DNA of 64,000 nt, taken from Salvia splendens (taxonomy: Eukaryota > Streptophyta > Magnoliopsida > Lamiales > Lamiaceae). The notes below the pieces were generated by a model. It saw only the letters and a list, made by a program, of their open reading frames with translations, searched no databases and was not told the DNA's origin. The stretch is from assembly GCF_004379255.2 (NCBI RefSeq), contig NC_056051.1, positions 3,932,062 to 3,996,061 on the forward strand, written 5' to 3'. Position 1 is the stretch's first letter. Every line of letters begins with the position of its first letter. Below are positions 1 through 12,930 of the stretch, one piece after another. Both the position numbers and the translations under genes were made by a program.

Positions 1-392
1 TGAATTAGTTAAATATGAAACCTACTTACCATTTGTAGTAAAAAGTAAAAGTGGACAAAAATGGTAAGTAAAAAGTAAAAGTGGACAATTAATGGAGGCC
101 AGAAGGAGTGGAGTTTGAGCTGAGTAAATTTGGGATTACCCTTTCTGACATTAATCATGAAAAAACTGCACAGCAACTTCAAAAACAACAAATAGATTTA
201 ACTAATTTCAAATTTCATTTCATAATTTGTTTTTACAAAATCCTATAACTAAACCTTAAAAACTGCATATAGATACATTAAAACCTACAAGTATAGATCA
301 TAAACATTGCCTGTACCTCTACATCTACGTTGTTCATCTCCCGGCTGCCAATGGCTGGAGACGAACATATATATATGCATGACACACTATAA
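1..392. other. 3' flank of the CCCH zinc-finger gene
   Basis: AT-rich sequence downstream of the stop codon of the minus-strand zinc-finger gene; it should hold the 3' UTR. A short tandem duplication, two copies of about 29 bases around AAAAAGTAAAAGTGGACA, lies at about 37-92. I see no protein-coding gene here. Confidence 0.6.
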
Positions 393-3300
393 CTATTCGA
401 CACTCTGATCTTTCTGTGCATCTGGCGGAATTTCATCACATCCTTGATCCATTTCATCATCATCGCTGACTTCTAAGCTAATGTAATCCGGGTATTGTCC
501 TTCGTGCACAACAATGTCATCCTTACCTCTCGTGGCGAGCTTCTCTACCGGTGGTGCTGATGCTGATGCTGAGCTCCAGTCATCAACTCCAACAAGTCCT
601 CCATCAAAGTAGCGCCCTCTTACAACCTTTTGCTCCATCGTTGGTTTCTTTTCGGTCTTCTTTTTTGGATGGTGTAGCTTGCAAGTTGATGCTTGAGGAC
701 ACACTCCAGTTGCTTCAAAAGCAGGACAGGTATAGGTGTGTTTCTTCTGGCACTGCAAGTTTAGAAACATAATAACTAGCGCGTGAACAGAGGAATGTTG
801 TTGTCTTTTGCTGTTGCTTCAAATCCAGCTCTCTAGCTTGAGGGTCAGCGTGCAGCATATGGGGTGAAGGGCTTTATAACAGGTAATAAATTCTTCCGAA
901 ATAGTTCGAAAACTCATCTAATCTTAAAGAAAGTGCATGATTCAATTAACAGAGAGATCTTCTGGAGAAGGATGTTTGGGAGACACAACAAGGAGACAAA
1001 ACGGATAGCAGAAAAACTATATCGGAAACTGATAAATAAGCTAAGGTTGCCATTCCTATGTTTTGTGATTAGAACGCCTCTTGTAGATTTAGCAAAACCC
1101 AAAAGAAATCAATATCATTCAAAAATTGAGAGTGAAGAAGCCAAAGCCAAGACGAGCAAATACCTCATTGCCGTCAGCACAATAGCCTCTGAGGAAATTT
1201 TCACAAACACTTGAATCAGGATTGACATGTACATGTCTATAAGGACAATTGTCATGGGAGCACGACCCTGTAAAAACAAGAATGAGATACTAGACTGTTG
1301 GTCTTAATACGACACAACCAAAATATGCAGCACTCAGTACCTTTCAGAAAATATGAACAATCTTGCATCCTCTCCGGGATAACCTACATCACAAATAGTG
1401 TCATTGCATAAATACACAGAGATACCATACACTGAGAGCCGCGCGACAACAATCACTTATTACCTTGTGGGTCAATTTGCAGTCGACATTGGTGCATGAA
1501 CCAGCCAGGAATTTCGTACAGACTACTACTTTAGAGGGATCATGGATGTATGGACACTTCCCATCATCCTTGTTGCACTTTCCAAATCTAGTGAAGAATT
1601 GGCAATATTTACTCTTTCTAGCCAATCGCAATCGAGCAGTTCGCAAACTCCAGCGAACTTTCTCGCTTGCAAGGACACGAACACGTTTCTTTGGATCTCT
1701 AATCAGCTGGTTACCATTTCCAATGCGAACATATCTAAATAAATAGCAAGGTATCAAAAAGACCACTAAAATATGCTCAAACTCAAAGTCTGTCTCAGTA
1801 ATTGTATCTACATTGCTAGTAAAAGTTTGTTTCATTTATTAAGGACTTCTTCAATAAATCACACAAGATTATAGAAGCAGAGTCATGCAAGAGAACTTAC
1901 TCTTCATTGCCAATCAATAATCTCTTGGGAATATAAGATCTCTTAACATTCTTTTTAGATTGAGGAGCGACTGATGATGATGATTCTTTGTCTGTTGGAT
2001 ATGCATGATGAGACGAGATCAGATGATTAGATCTCAACAGGTAATGACAACAGAGATGATCTTATTATTGTGACACGCAAACTAAATTAGCTCTCATGTT
2101 CAATGACATAAGAACCTAAAACCATAGATATATAAATCTCCAGAGGCAGATCAGAGTAGTTGCTTCAAGTTACAGTAAATTATACATAGCATTCGAACAA
2201 TGGAATCAAACAAAATGTCATTCATCAACAGCATTATCACAAAATTTGGCATGTAAATGCAAGAGAACTCAGACATATCATGACTTTGAATCAGGATGAA
2301 ATCGATATTGAAATTGAACACGGAGGAACAGAACTCCATTCATAAAAAATTGAACACATAAATATTTTCATGACATAACAGCAAATATATTAGCGAAAAT
2401 AGAGAAAAGGTAGGCTGGGTAATATACACAATATTAAGTTAAATGACAAATTGACCAACACAAATGACACAGAAACTAATGAGCAACTAATGAGCAGGCA
2501 TGTAAAGCCACCTGTGATCCTCTGAAGAGTCCTCCTTGTTGGATCCATTTTGTAGCGATCTGAACCAATACGAAATATTCGTACACCTGTTTATTTGATC
2601 CAAAAATGCACAGTGTTATATACACTGAGGGAGTATAAAATTGATACTATATATAGCTAACATTCACAATAATTAACAAGTATTTTACATATTGTATACT
2701 ATATCTTAGCTTATCTATAAGCATATTTTTTCAACATACTGCACATTTGAAATGCCACACCAGGATTGCAGAGCGGCGTACCTGGACGCAGCTTAACATT
2801 AAGAACCCACTTACGAGAAACATGATTTCTGCTCTTTGAAGCAATGTGAACAGCACCCTTTTCTTCCTTTTTCCTCTTCTCAGCAGCAGCAACAGCTCTT
2901 GTAGCTTCCTATTAATAAAGCATATATAACATACTCACTTGCATGATTGAAGCTGTATATCCATGAGTACTTGAGCTCAACAAACCTCATTGGCTTTCCT
3001 CGAGCTCCTTTCAATTGACTTTGACCACTTTAAACTAGAACCACCGACACTTAAGACTTTTGACATCCTAAGAGAATATCCATGACTTGATTTAGTGTAA
3101 ATTGCACCTCTCTTTCTTGACACCAGCAGCTTTTGGCTACACAACCCAGACAAAGAGACAGAGAGACATGCAACAAATGCATCATTAGTTAAGTCCAAAC
3201 AGCTCAGAAAGAAGGGAAAAGGCATTGCAGTTGCAGCAGTGAACAAGAGAGATGCAAGACATAAACACATACCTGATGTTAGAATGAGACGGGTTTATAC

Positions 3301-6300
3301 CCTGTATAAGACTTTTCCAATAAGCAGCTTTTTTAGTAGAAAACAAATGCGGCCAGACTTTCCGAGGTCTCAATGAATTCTTATGCTTTTCTGAAGACTG
3401 TGTATCATGTAATTTCCATACAAATGAAAATTTTGATGATCTGCTAGTCTTGGCAAGACCAGATTGCCTCCTAGTAGGAATTTTAGGAATAATTGAGTGA
3501 GGCACCAGTCCAGACGCAGTAGCATCTTCATTCCCTCTTTTGACATGATTTTCTGGTGACGCTCTTAAAAGCTGGTTTTCCCTACTTTTGTAGTAACCAT
3601 CAGATAATCGTGACTGTGTACTATCCACCCCTAATATAGACATACCATCAGAATTCGAAGTCGCAACCAATTGGTAAGATCTCCTCTTGACATAGACAAC
3701 CTTCTTCCCAGGATTCCGCTCTACGGCTGTACTTGGGCTATCTGAGACGATGACTGAATCAGTTCCACATTCAGGGGCCGGAGAATACTTTATCCTCTCC
3801 TCCATGACATCTAAAGTTTTAGAAGGAAAATCATTGCTGTGAGGATTACTGACGGGCAAAGGCTCCTCCAAGTTGCAAGTACTGCAACTTAATGAGTTCC
3901 GATTACGATTTTGGGTCATTGCTTTTGTCATTTCAGAAGTGTTTACCTTCCCTGTTCTTTTCAGAGTTAATGAATCAGTATCACCAGTCTTGTACTCAGA
4001 TTCCAGGTCATTCTTGATAGTATTGGTGCAAGGACTTGGCCGATAAACAGAGCAGCTTGAACCAGGGAATCCATGTGAAGTGTCATTTGATGGGGAATTT
4101 TTCCTCAATAGACTATTTCCTTTCCGTATGTATGAACTCTGTATAGGTCCAGCTGCCTTTGTTGCACTACTCTGAGGAACAGGAGGTTTTACTTTAGGTT
4201 TCGCAACTGAAGCAGTGGAGTCAACAGTTCGACACCACGTCTTTGATTTTGTGGCATGAGAAAGATGCTGCACAGGAAAAACTTTAGTAACGGCAGAAGG
4301 AAATTGGTCCTTACTCCAAGTAAGTTTACCATGTACTGGATAACGTTTCTTGACAACTTGACTGGTATTCTGAAGTAGAGATTGTGGAGCGACAGGATTA
4401 GTTTGTGATTTGTTCACAGCTACCTCTAAACATTTCCCAAGAGAATCGGTATTTGGATCAGCAAACACATTCTTTTTGTTGGATATTTTGTCACTCCGAC
4501 AAATCATTTCAGTATCTGATAGGCAGGCGGATGTCTCAGTGTTTCTGGAAATGCATGAATCCGAGTAAACTTGCAGCCCTTCAGGAGAAGACATGCAAGA
4601 TCGCATGTCAAAGCTAGATGCTAACGATTCATCTCCAGAATCAGAAGCACTGGGACCATTTCTGTAAGAACACGATATGCCACTAGTAATTAAAGCCAGA
4701 TCATCAATCCCTAGTAATCTGTCTCTATCTACCAGAATCTCGTCCTGATTTGCAACATTTAAGTCTTCACCTCGTGCATCTGTGGTTCGACATTGTGAGA
4801 TGTTTGTGGGTGCTGATGAAGTATTCCCACTTGGCTCAGCTCCCAATTCAGATGGCTTGGTGGGATGCTGCTCAAGAATTGGCGGATTACTGAACCCATC
4901 TGCAATTGTATCATCTTCAGAAAGAGATGAAATACTCGATCTTGGGCTGGAAAGTTTCTGCTTCTTCTGGGAGCCTTGGGATGAGCCATTTGCAGTAACA
5001 TGAACCTCTAGGTCTGAATTTTGTACTCCAGATGGGCCTTCTTGTAAGCAATTAACCTCCTTGCATCTGTCTTTGTCACCAACAAAGTCACCATCCATTG
5101 TAGGAACAATATCCTTTAGCAAACAGCTCGTGATTCCATCATCAGTGAATCTAACTGTTTCGACATTCACATTGGTCTTCGTACTAGAAACACCCATCTG
5201 ATCACCTCTATGTTCCCTCTTCCTAGTAACCTTGGATGAGTTCGCAACAGGTACACAAGTTTCACTGTCACTTATCACCTTGGAGGATGAATTATCAATG
5301 GATACACAAGTTTCTCTGCCACTTATCATCTCGGGAGATCCTTCAATAGAGTAAACATTATGTGGGGGAACAGTTCCCATATGATCTGAAAAAGATGCTT
5401 CAAATTCAGGTAAAGTCCCCTTATTATTCGCCGAAAGTATGCAGGAACCGACTGAGATGCCAAAAGCAACATTTGGACAGTCTGTAACAGCAGCACCTTC
5501 TAAACTTCTGAAATGCTTTGCATCTATCATAACTTGGGGCGTATCATCATGGTTCAGGAGAAAGTCCTTTGAGTTAGCATCTGTATATCCAACATCAGAG
5601 ATGATAGCATCTCCTTTAATTTGCATTGCTTCACCCATATTAGGATGTTCGCTAACTTCATCTTCTATATCTCTACCAAATTTAGTATATTGGCTAGCAG
5701 GCTTAATTGCACCCCTATCTGCATCACACACAAAAGCTTTATCGTGTACATATTTGCTTGAAATGTTCACATCCTGATTGACGTCCAGACTGTCTCCACG
5801 ACCAGCTTTCTCTTGAGATGAAAAGTTTTCATAAGCCTGATGTGCAACCCCATCAGCTCTCAACTGGTGCACATGGTCAGCATCCTCGGTAGTAGTTACC
5901 AATCCCCCAGAACGACCAGAACACTTGGTCATTACATCATGGACCACATATGACGATGCAGGTCTTGTGTTCAAAGTGTTCCTTTTCCGCTCCAACCCGT
6001 GTAGTGCGTTCAAATTGCTCCTTTTCCTCTTCATTTTAGGAACCAAGGGTTGACAAGCATCAACTTCGATGGCATGATTATCTCTTTCCATCTGTGGATC
6101 AGCTCCAAGCAAATGGTGCTTTGTTGCTCCTATATCAATATGCTCTTGTGAAGCTTCCTGTGGGTCAAATTCGAAATCTGAAACTATATCCTGTTTGGCG
6201 GCAGGCAAAGCAGACACATCACACACTGTTCTTTCTTTCACTGCATTTGACCTTACACTTAATTCAGTAGATGGATGAGGTGACACCTGAATAGCCTTTG

Positions 6301-8002
6301 CCACAAGTGCATTTGACTTAAATGAAATAGAAAGCTCCATAGGACTCTGCTCCCTCTCTCTGTTAACTTCCATTCTTGTCTGCATCTTCGCAGATCCTTT
6401 TTCCTTGACCTTGAAACTACCTCTACTGGAGTCGTTTGCTAAGTGTTGAGATTTAAAACCTCCAACGTGCCTGCTGCGAACTTTTCCTTGTTGAGTCCGA
6501 AGTAATGTGTTCTTTTTCTGCAATCTCTTCTTCTTATCAGGCCAAATCAACTCCCCATTACTAACATTACAAACCCCAGCCCCTAACCTACCACTAAATC
6601 TACTCAAACTCGGATTGTTGTCGGCAAATTCTGGCTTCCTGTTCCCCAATCGAGACAAAACTCCACCCGAACTCTGATCAGCCTCAGAATATTCTGGTTG
6701 CCTGTTTCCAAGTCGAGACAAAACCCTACCAAACCTTAGATCATTCTGAGGAAGTTCTAGTTGCCCGTTTCGCAGTCGAGACAAAACTCCAGCAGACCTG
6801 CTATGTTCCCGTCTCATCTCATCATCATCCATCTGAATATACACCTTGTCTCCCAGATTGTTCATACCACTATCCCATCTCCTCTCATCAAAACTATGCT
6901 CCCTGTACAAGTCACGACTCCAGTCATTCATACCAGTATCCCATGTCCTCTCATCATAATCACGCTCCCTGTACAAGTCACGACTCCGATCATTCATACC
7001 AGTATCCTTCCATCTCCTCTCTTCATAATCACGCTCCCTGTACAAGTCATGACTTTGATCATTCATACCAGTATCCTTCCATCTCCTCTCATCATAATCA
7101 TGCTCCCTGTACAAGTCACGACTCCGATCATTCATACCAGTATCCTTCCACCACCTCTCATCATAATCACGCTCCCTGTACATGTCACGACTCCGATCAT
7201 TCATACCAGTATCCTTCCATCTCCTCTCATCATAATCACGCTCCCTGTACAAGTCCTGACTCCGATCATTCATACCAGTATCTTTCCATCCCCTCTCACC
7301 ATAATCACGCTCCCTGTACAAGTCACGATTTCGATCATTCATACCACTATCCCACCCCCTCTCATCATATTCCCTCCTTCTGTCCAATTCAGAACCCCAA
7401 TCACGAAGTCCACTATCCCATATTCTGCCATCATCCCTCTTTCTACACAGCTCAAAACTCTCAGGAATTACATCACGATATCTATCAATAATCCCTCTGT
7501 CAGTCTCCAGAGCCCTACTATGAGCTCTCGGGGCACCCCAACCTAAATCTTGATCCCAATTTCCAGGCAATTCACGTATATCATCAATACGACCCCGAGA
7601 ATAATTATCATGTTCGAAGACAAGATTCCTCTCGGGATAATCACGAACAACTCGCAAGGATACGTCATCTCTCGGAGGCGGAGGAAGGGTGGGGTGGATA
7701 TAGGGTTTTGGTGGCGGATCGAATTCGTATCGGTGGGATCGCTCAATAATTGGATACCGCAGCGGAGAGAAAGCAAATCGCGGAGGATGGAGGGTTGGAG
7801 ACATGTGATGAATTTGTAGGGGAGGGGGAGGGGGAGGGGGGGGAGGCGGCGACGGCGGCGGTGGTGGAAGGGGAGTATTCAACGAAGGGGTTTGTGGTGG
7901 GGGATAGGGTGGGGGGAGGAAATCAGGAGGGCGGAGGACGTTTTCATACCTGAGGTGGTGGTGGTGGCGGCTGAAGGCAGGCGGCGGAGGCGGGAGATCC
8001 AT
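393..8002 (-). CDS. CCCH-type zinc finger protein, ZC3H3 / Arabidopsis C3H7 type (nine exons)
   Basis: Minus-strand gene with exons 8002-3273, 3136-2986, 2908-2782, 2586-2512, 1991-1901, 1734-1464, 1383-1341, 1267-1164 and 752-393. All introns are GT-AG and phases agree, giving 5952 nt and about 1983 residues. The C-terminus has five CCCH fingers in tandem, starting KYCQFFTRFGKC, VVCTKFLAGSC, DCSYFLKGSC, VCENFLRGYC and TCPAFEATGVC. Before them is the conserved block IGNGNQLIRDPKK. This five-finger array is typical of nuclear ZC3H3-type RNA-binding proteins, whose animal members act in poly(A) RNA metabolism; the plant role is inferred. The N-terminus is proline-rich, then Arg/Asp/Glu-rich with a 23-residue tandem repeat, and the long middle is low-complexity. 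Start chosen at MDLPPPPP, because the frame stays open upstream without clear conservation. Finger spacing supports the family; the exact start is less sure. Confidence 0.92.
6850..7370 (-). repeat. In-frame 69-bp tandem repeat inside the CCCH gene
   Basis: About seven head-to-tail copies of a 69-bp unit encoding GMNDRSRDLYRERDYDERRW plus KDT. Some copies are 66 bp and lack the Lys. Units stay in frame, and several substitutions are conservative (R/H, D/E), so the array is translated. The alternating Arg/Asp/Glu composition resembles RD/RE-rich low-complexity regions of nuclear RNA-processing proteins. Just downstream (about 6590-6800) is a second, looser repeat built on VLSRLGNRQPE, about three copies. 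Confidence 0.9.
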
Positions 8003-8270
8003 TGGGCGGCGGCGATTGGGCGGCGGCGATTGGGCGGCTTTGCGTGAGCTAGAATTATGCGGGGTTGTTTTCTTTGTTGCGTAATTCCAATTAGCCGGCG
8101 GAAAAGGAAAAAGGAAAAAGGAAAAAGGAAAAAGGAAAAGAAAAATAATTAATAAAATTCTAGGTGAGGACTCTCCAGTCAGCATGAGGTCATAACTACA
8201 CTATTAAAATTAATCTTCAATTGTTTGGTAAAGGAAAATATATTTTCATATATGGAGTACATATTTATTA
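8003..8270 (-). promoter_or_regulatory. Promoter and leader of the CCCH gene
   Basis: Between the start codon at 8002 and the Harbinger MITE at 8271. It holds a GGAAAAA microsatellite at about 8099-8140 (five repeats on the plus strand), so the minus-strand leader is CT-rich, as plant leaders often are. The reading frame of exon 1 stays open upstream to about 8185, so a longer N-terminus cannot be excluded. No convincing TATA box was seen. Confidence 0.45.
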
Positions 8271-8924
8271 GAGCATCTCCAATGGTTCTGGACATGCAAT
8301 AGCCCTCCCATAGCCTTCTCACTGTCACATCATCTGCACTAAAATCCTCCTGCCACATCATCTGGACATGCAACTGGACATGCAATAGCCCTGTCATAGC
8401 CCTCACATAGCCTATCTGCATCACTAATAACAATTATATAATTTAATTTACAATCGTAGCAATATACGGAATTTAATTTACGAGACAAATACTGGAAAAT
8501 TGAATAATAATATTAAAATTTATAAAAAAGTACAATAATTTATTAAAAAAAAGTACATTAATTTTTAAAAAATATAAAAATTAAAAAGTACAAAAAAAAT
8601 ATGGCCTATGTGTGCGAAGAACCGGTGGAAAAATCCAAAGCCGGCCGATAGAGAGAGTACCCGTTAATACAAGTGGTGCGAATGAAAATGACGTCCAAAA
8701 GCGCGTATATATAGTGTTTCGAAAATTTAAAAAAAAAAATAAAATTCTGACGCCGATTTGGGGCCTACAATGGCGCCGTGAGAGTCGGCGTCAGTCCAAG
8801 AATCGGCGTAGGCGCGCCGATTTTGACGCCGGTTTCGCTGACGCCGGCTGCAATGGTTCGGCGTCAGCACCGGCGTCCGCGAAAAATCGGCGTGCCTACG
8901 CTGACGCCGTCATTGGAGTTGCTC
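8271..8924. mobile_element. Harbinger-type MITE (654 bp) in the CCCH gene promoter
   Basis: Terminal inverted repeats GAGCATCTCCAATGG (left) and CATTGGAGTTGCTC (right) match when one is reverse-complemented. The element is flanked by TTA at 8268-8270 and 8925-8927, the 3-bp target duplication typical of PIF/Harbinger. It has no transposase. Its right third is GC-rich with repeated GACGCCGG blocks, unlike its surroundings. It sits about 270 bp upstream of the start codon of the CCCH gene. Confidence 0.8.
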
Positions 8925-8927
8925 TTA

Positions 8928-9519
8928 CTCATCATTTTTAATTTTAATTGGTTAAAATCTCTTACTGTTAATTTATTGCAATACATAGTCGATATTTAAT
9001 CATGGTTGTTATATCATTTGAGTAACACAAAGTCTTATTTTTATAGTTGAATCGAAACGTTTATGTTTTTGGTTCTTCTTGTAGAAAAAATAGATAGCTA
9101 AGTTTAAGCATCAATAAACTTGGTATTTTTATGTAAAATGATGGTAAAAACTTGCAGTCTTGTTCTTTATGATCGATTTTTATGCTATGAAAATATTGCA
9201 TCATTAAATTCATTACTGGTTTCATATCTAACATGAATTTAGTCAATTTGTACTAGATTGATCAAATTTTGTGGTCCAAGTATGAAATCATCTAAATTTT
9301 TGCATTAACGAAAGCGGAGATAATTAACACATATACTACATATAAGTTGATGTTATTAGTAACTATAACTATAGATTGTAAGTTTTACGGGATACAATGA
9401 ATCACATGAAATTAGTTTATTATTAAAATAATTATACATATGTTCAGTGGGGCCCAGCTTTAGGTAAGAGTCAATTTCAATTATTATGCTAGCAACAATC
9501 TCATCCTCGCAGACAACAC
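8928..9519. other. AT-rich intergenic stretch
   Basis: No gene supported. The part at about 8928-8980 resembles sequence at about 34,260-34,320, so it appears to belong to a partly duplicated CCCH upstream region. Confidence 0.4.
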
Positions 9520-10174
9520 AGTGGCGTATCCAGGATTTATGATTTAGGAGTACGAATTTCATAATAAATAATTACGACGTAAATAAAATAACATTAAATA
9601 TAAAATAATTTAAAATACCAATAATTTTTATTTGAGGTACAAATTATAATAATAAAAATAATAGAAATATAAAAAATAAAGCAATTAAAAAAGTAAAAAT
9701 ATTTTTATTTGAATTATGAGTTTTACTACAAATTATATTACATAAATGATAAAAGAAATAGGGTATAATATTACAGATCAAAACAATTAAAAAAATAGTA
9801 GCATAATATGAAAAATAAAAATAATTAAAACATACTTACTATATTATCTAATATCTAGAAAAGAAAATTGGAGTGCAAATAATTACATAACAAAAAGAAA
9901 AAAAGAAAATGTGAGTGCAAAAATTAAAAATAGCAGCGCAATTAATTAGTAGTATAACTTCATGGAAGTACAAACATAACTAAAAAGCGGAAAATTAAGA
10001 ATGAGAAAAATTAAGTTTGTTGCTTTAAGGAATTGAACACGAGACATTAGATAGTAATGAGCAATGAGTTGCCATTGAAGCAAACATAACTTACTTAAAT
10101 TTGCACTAAAACTAGTATTAATACAATGAGTTTTGGGGTACAGTTGTGTCCCTGTTCCCACCTAGATACGTCAC
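9520..10174. mobile_element. MITE-like element with 16-bp inverted termini
   Basis: Left end AGTGGCGTATCCAGGA; the right end, reverse-complemented, is AGTGACGTATCTAGGT, 13 of 16 matching. The interior is AT-rich with no coding capacity. I see only a doubtful 2-bp flanking duplication (AC), so the superfamily is not assigned. Confidence 0.55.
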
Positions 10175-10334
10175 TACTTGTACATATATACAGATTATTA
10201 GTATAGCAACAATCCAACCCATAAATGCCCTTGTATGTTTTTCTCAATATTATTCATCCCTCTTGTAAAGTTGGCCTAGTAATTTTTAGTAAGGCTATAA
10301 AATTAACAATAAAATGTACATAGATTTCTTTTGA

Positions 10335-12930
10335 CTATAAATTGCTTTGAGCATTCTTTCGTTCACTTCTCATCCCTTTCCCTTTCAACGGATCATCCTC
10401 CGCAGTTCCCTTGTAGCTTGCTTCACCAGCAACTCTCATACAAAAACGAACATTTCAATATAATACGACGGATTAATGACCTAACTATAAATAAAATGTC
10501 AAATCACAATGAATAAGGGACTCACAGATAAATGTTGCCATAGGGATCAACTTCTCTCAGGACACTACTTATCTGAACTGTAGCAATGTAATCCCCGTCC
10601 TTGCCTTGGACAACTTCAACCTTGGCATATCGAACACCACAAGTCTTGCACCCAATCCCATAAGGCATGAATACGTAGAAGACCCAACTTGTGCTTATAA
10701 TATCAGTGTTTCTGACATAGAAAGCTTCAATCGTAGACCAACCAACTAGATGTAGGCATGCACAAACCGAACCGGACCAGCGGTTAACAGCCGGTTCATA
10801 AACCGAAACCGGAACCGGCACGGCGGTTTCGAACCACCGGACGGTTCAGTGGTTCACACGGTCCGGTTCAGGTTCAACAAAATGTGAAACCGGAACAGCC
10901 GGTTCCGAACAGCCAGTTCAACAGTTAAACCGGCGGTTCAATTAATTTTTATTTTTTATTTTGTAAAAATTAATTTTTATATTTAAAACAATTTTTACAA
11001 ATAAATGAATACAAGATATTCATAATAACCCATATATAATTGATGGTCTTGTGAATTCTATGAAATCATTCTTGGTTATTTCTCTTTTATAGAGACATCC
11101 TTGAATGTTTTATGTTTCACTTTCGATGTGGGACAAAATATGTTGAAGTATTTTCTTTTATAACTACATATTTAGAGCAATCATTCATATTTTTCCAATG
11201 TGGGATACAAAACTTTCTTTTATCTTCTACTTTTATTCATTTTTTGTATAATATATATAAACAAAATTATTATTTGAATATATTTTTGATTGATAAAAAT
11301 AAACAATTGTTGAGAAATATGATTTGTATATAGAAAAATAATTATTTGTATAATAGTTATCTTTAGATTTATACAATTTGTATTATAATTATTCTTTTAA
11401 TGTTTTATAATAGTATTTATTAGTTAACATATACATAAATTTAAACATAAGCAAATCGATAATGATAAAGAACTAATGAATAATAGTTCATGTAATAATA
11501 TTTGTTGTTAAATTGTAATAATAGATGATAGAGTACTAATATAGACAAAGAATGATGAGAGATCTATCATATAGTCATAAATAATGGCTTTTATCCCACA
11601 TTGAAAGAAAGAGTAACACATCCAAGAATGTGTAACTATAAAAGAAAATAATCTAATACACTCTGTTCCAAATTAAAGCCTCAAATCCAACTTTAAGTAT
11701 TGACATTTTAAAAATCAAAAGGTTTAACTTAAAGTATTGTTTATTAATTTTTATAAGTAAATTGTAATCGTTATAAGTTGTAAGTTTTCGTCCTGTTCAA
11801 ATTTATTATCAATAAAATTGTAATTTTCACCTTATTGTTTGAATTTTATTTATGCACATTTTATAATACACAATAAAGACTAAAAAAATAAAAAAAAAAT
11901 CAATTGCTCATACTTAAAGTTAAACCTTTTGAATTTTAAAATATCAATACTTAATGTCGGACTTGAGCATTTAAATTGGAAGAGAGTGTATTGGATTATT
12001 CTCTCTTATAGTTACACATTCTTGGATGTGTTACTCTTTCTTTCAATGTGGGATAAAAGACATTATTTATAACTATATGATAGATCTCCCATCATTCTTT
12101 GTCTGTGTTAGTACTCTATCTTCTATTATTATAATTTAACAACAAATATTATTACATGAACTATTATTCATTAGTTCTTTATCATTATCGATTTGCTTAT
12201 ATTTATAAATTATGTATACGTTAACTAATAAATACTATTATACCCATTAAAAGAATAATTATTATACAAATTGTATAAACCTAACGATAACTATTATACA
12301 AATAAATATTTTTCTATATACAAATCATATATCTCAATAATTATTTATTTTTATCTATCAAGAATATATTCAAATAATAATTTTGTTTATATATATTATA
12401 CAAAATATGAAGAAAAATAGAAGACAAAAGAAAGTTTTGTATCCCACATTGGAAAAAGATGAATGAATGATCTAAACATGGAGTTATAAAAGAAAATACT
12501 TCAACATATTTTATCTCACATTGAAAGTAAAACATAAAACATTCAATGATATCTCTATAAATGAGAAAATCAAGAATAGTTTCATAGAATTCATAAAAAA
12601 AATAAAAATTTACAATTGAACCACCGAACCGGCCCGGAACCGGCAGTTTTGGCCGGAAACCGGCGGTTTTGAACCATCACTGGAACCCCTGGCGGGCCGA
12701 TTCAGGTTCATGAAAATCTTGAACCGTGAACTGCCGGTCCGAACTGAAACCGGCGATTTTTGAACCGTGTGCATGCCTACAACTAGATGAGTAATCGATC
12801 ATGAATAGAATGTTTCCACCAACATAGATGAGGTTCCTCTTATGCATTTCATCTAATGGTTTAGAAATGTTATCTGCAAAAATATTCCATCCGTTTGGTT
12901 TATGGACTTCAACGTAAGTAAGACGATCAA
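10335..12930 (-). pseudogene. Unrecognised protein-coding gene split by a foldback transposon
   Basis: Three coding pieces lie in order on the minus strand. 12930-12780 reads VEVHKPNGWNIFADNISKPL and continues to FMIDYSSS. 10752-10526 reads STIEAFYVRNTDIISTSWVF and continues to REVDPYGNIYL. 10433-10335 reads VAGEASYKGTAEDD to a stop. The second and third join by a good intron (donor CT|GTGAGT, acceptor GAG|A, phase kept). The first and second are separated by the element at 10753-12779. With the element and one target copy removed, the frames still differ by one base; an extra TTGG near the junction would explain it. I do not recognise the family, and no upstream exon was found. It is probably a fragment rather than a working gene. 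Confidence 0.55.
10753..12779. mobile_element. Foldback-type DNA transposon with arms of about 0.9-1.0 kb
   Basis: The ends are TAGGCATGCACA and its exact inverse TGTGCATGCCTA, flanked by a perfect 10-bp direct repeat CAACTAGATG (10743-10752 and 12780-12789). Nearly the whole element is a diverged inverted repeat: arm 1 at about 10753-11745 pairs with arm 2 at about 11910-12779, leaving a loop of about 165 bases. Subterminal sequence is full of CCGGTT/AACCGG motifs. There is no transposase. A 9-11 bp target duplication suits Mutator-like transposition; the sequence of the ends also recalls hAT elements, which make 8 bp, so the superfamily is open. Confidence 0.8.

Noticed and set aside
864..1214. 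Open frame on the plus strand at the 3' end of the CCCH gene
   Set aside because: It overlaps exon 8 and an intron of the minus-strand gene and shows no protein-family features.
6761..7546. Two long open frames on the plus strand opposite the CCCH gene
   Set aside because: They are periodic shadows of the 69-bp tandem repeat; the minus-strand frame continues into conserved zinc-finger exons.
8003..8185. Longer N-terminus of the CCCH protein (frame open upstream)
   Set aside because: The extension includes a GGAAAAA microsatellite and looks like untranslated leader; MDLPPPPP is the more natural start, though not proven.
10753..12779. hAT assignment for the foldback element
   Set aside because: The sequence next to the ends repeats exactly 10 bp, not 8; hAT was not adopted although the terminal sequence resembles it.
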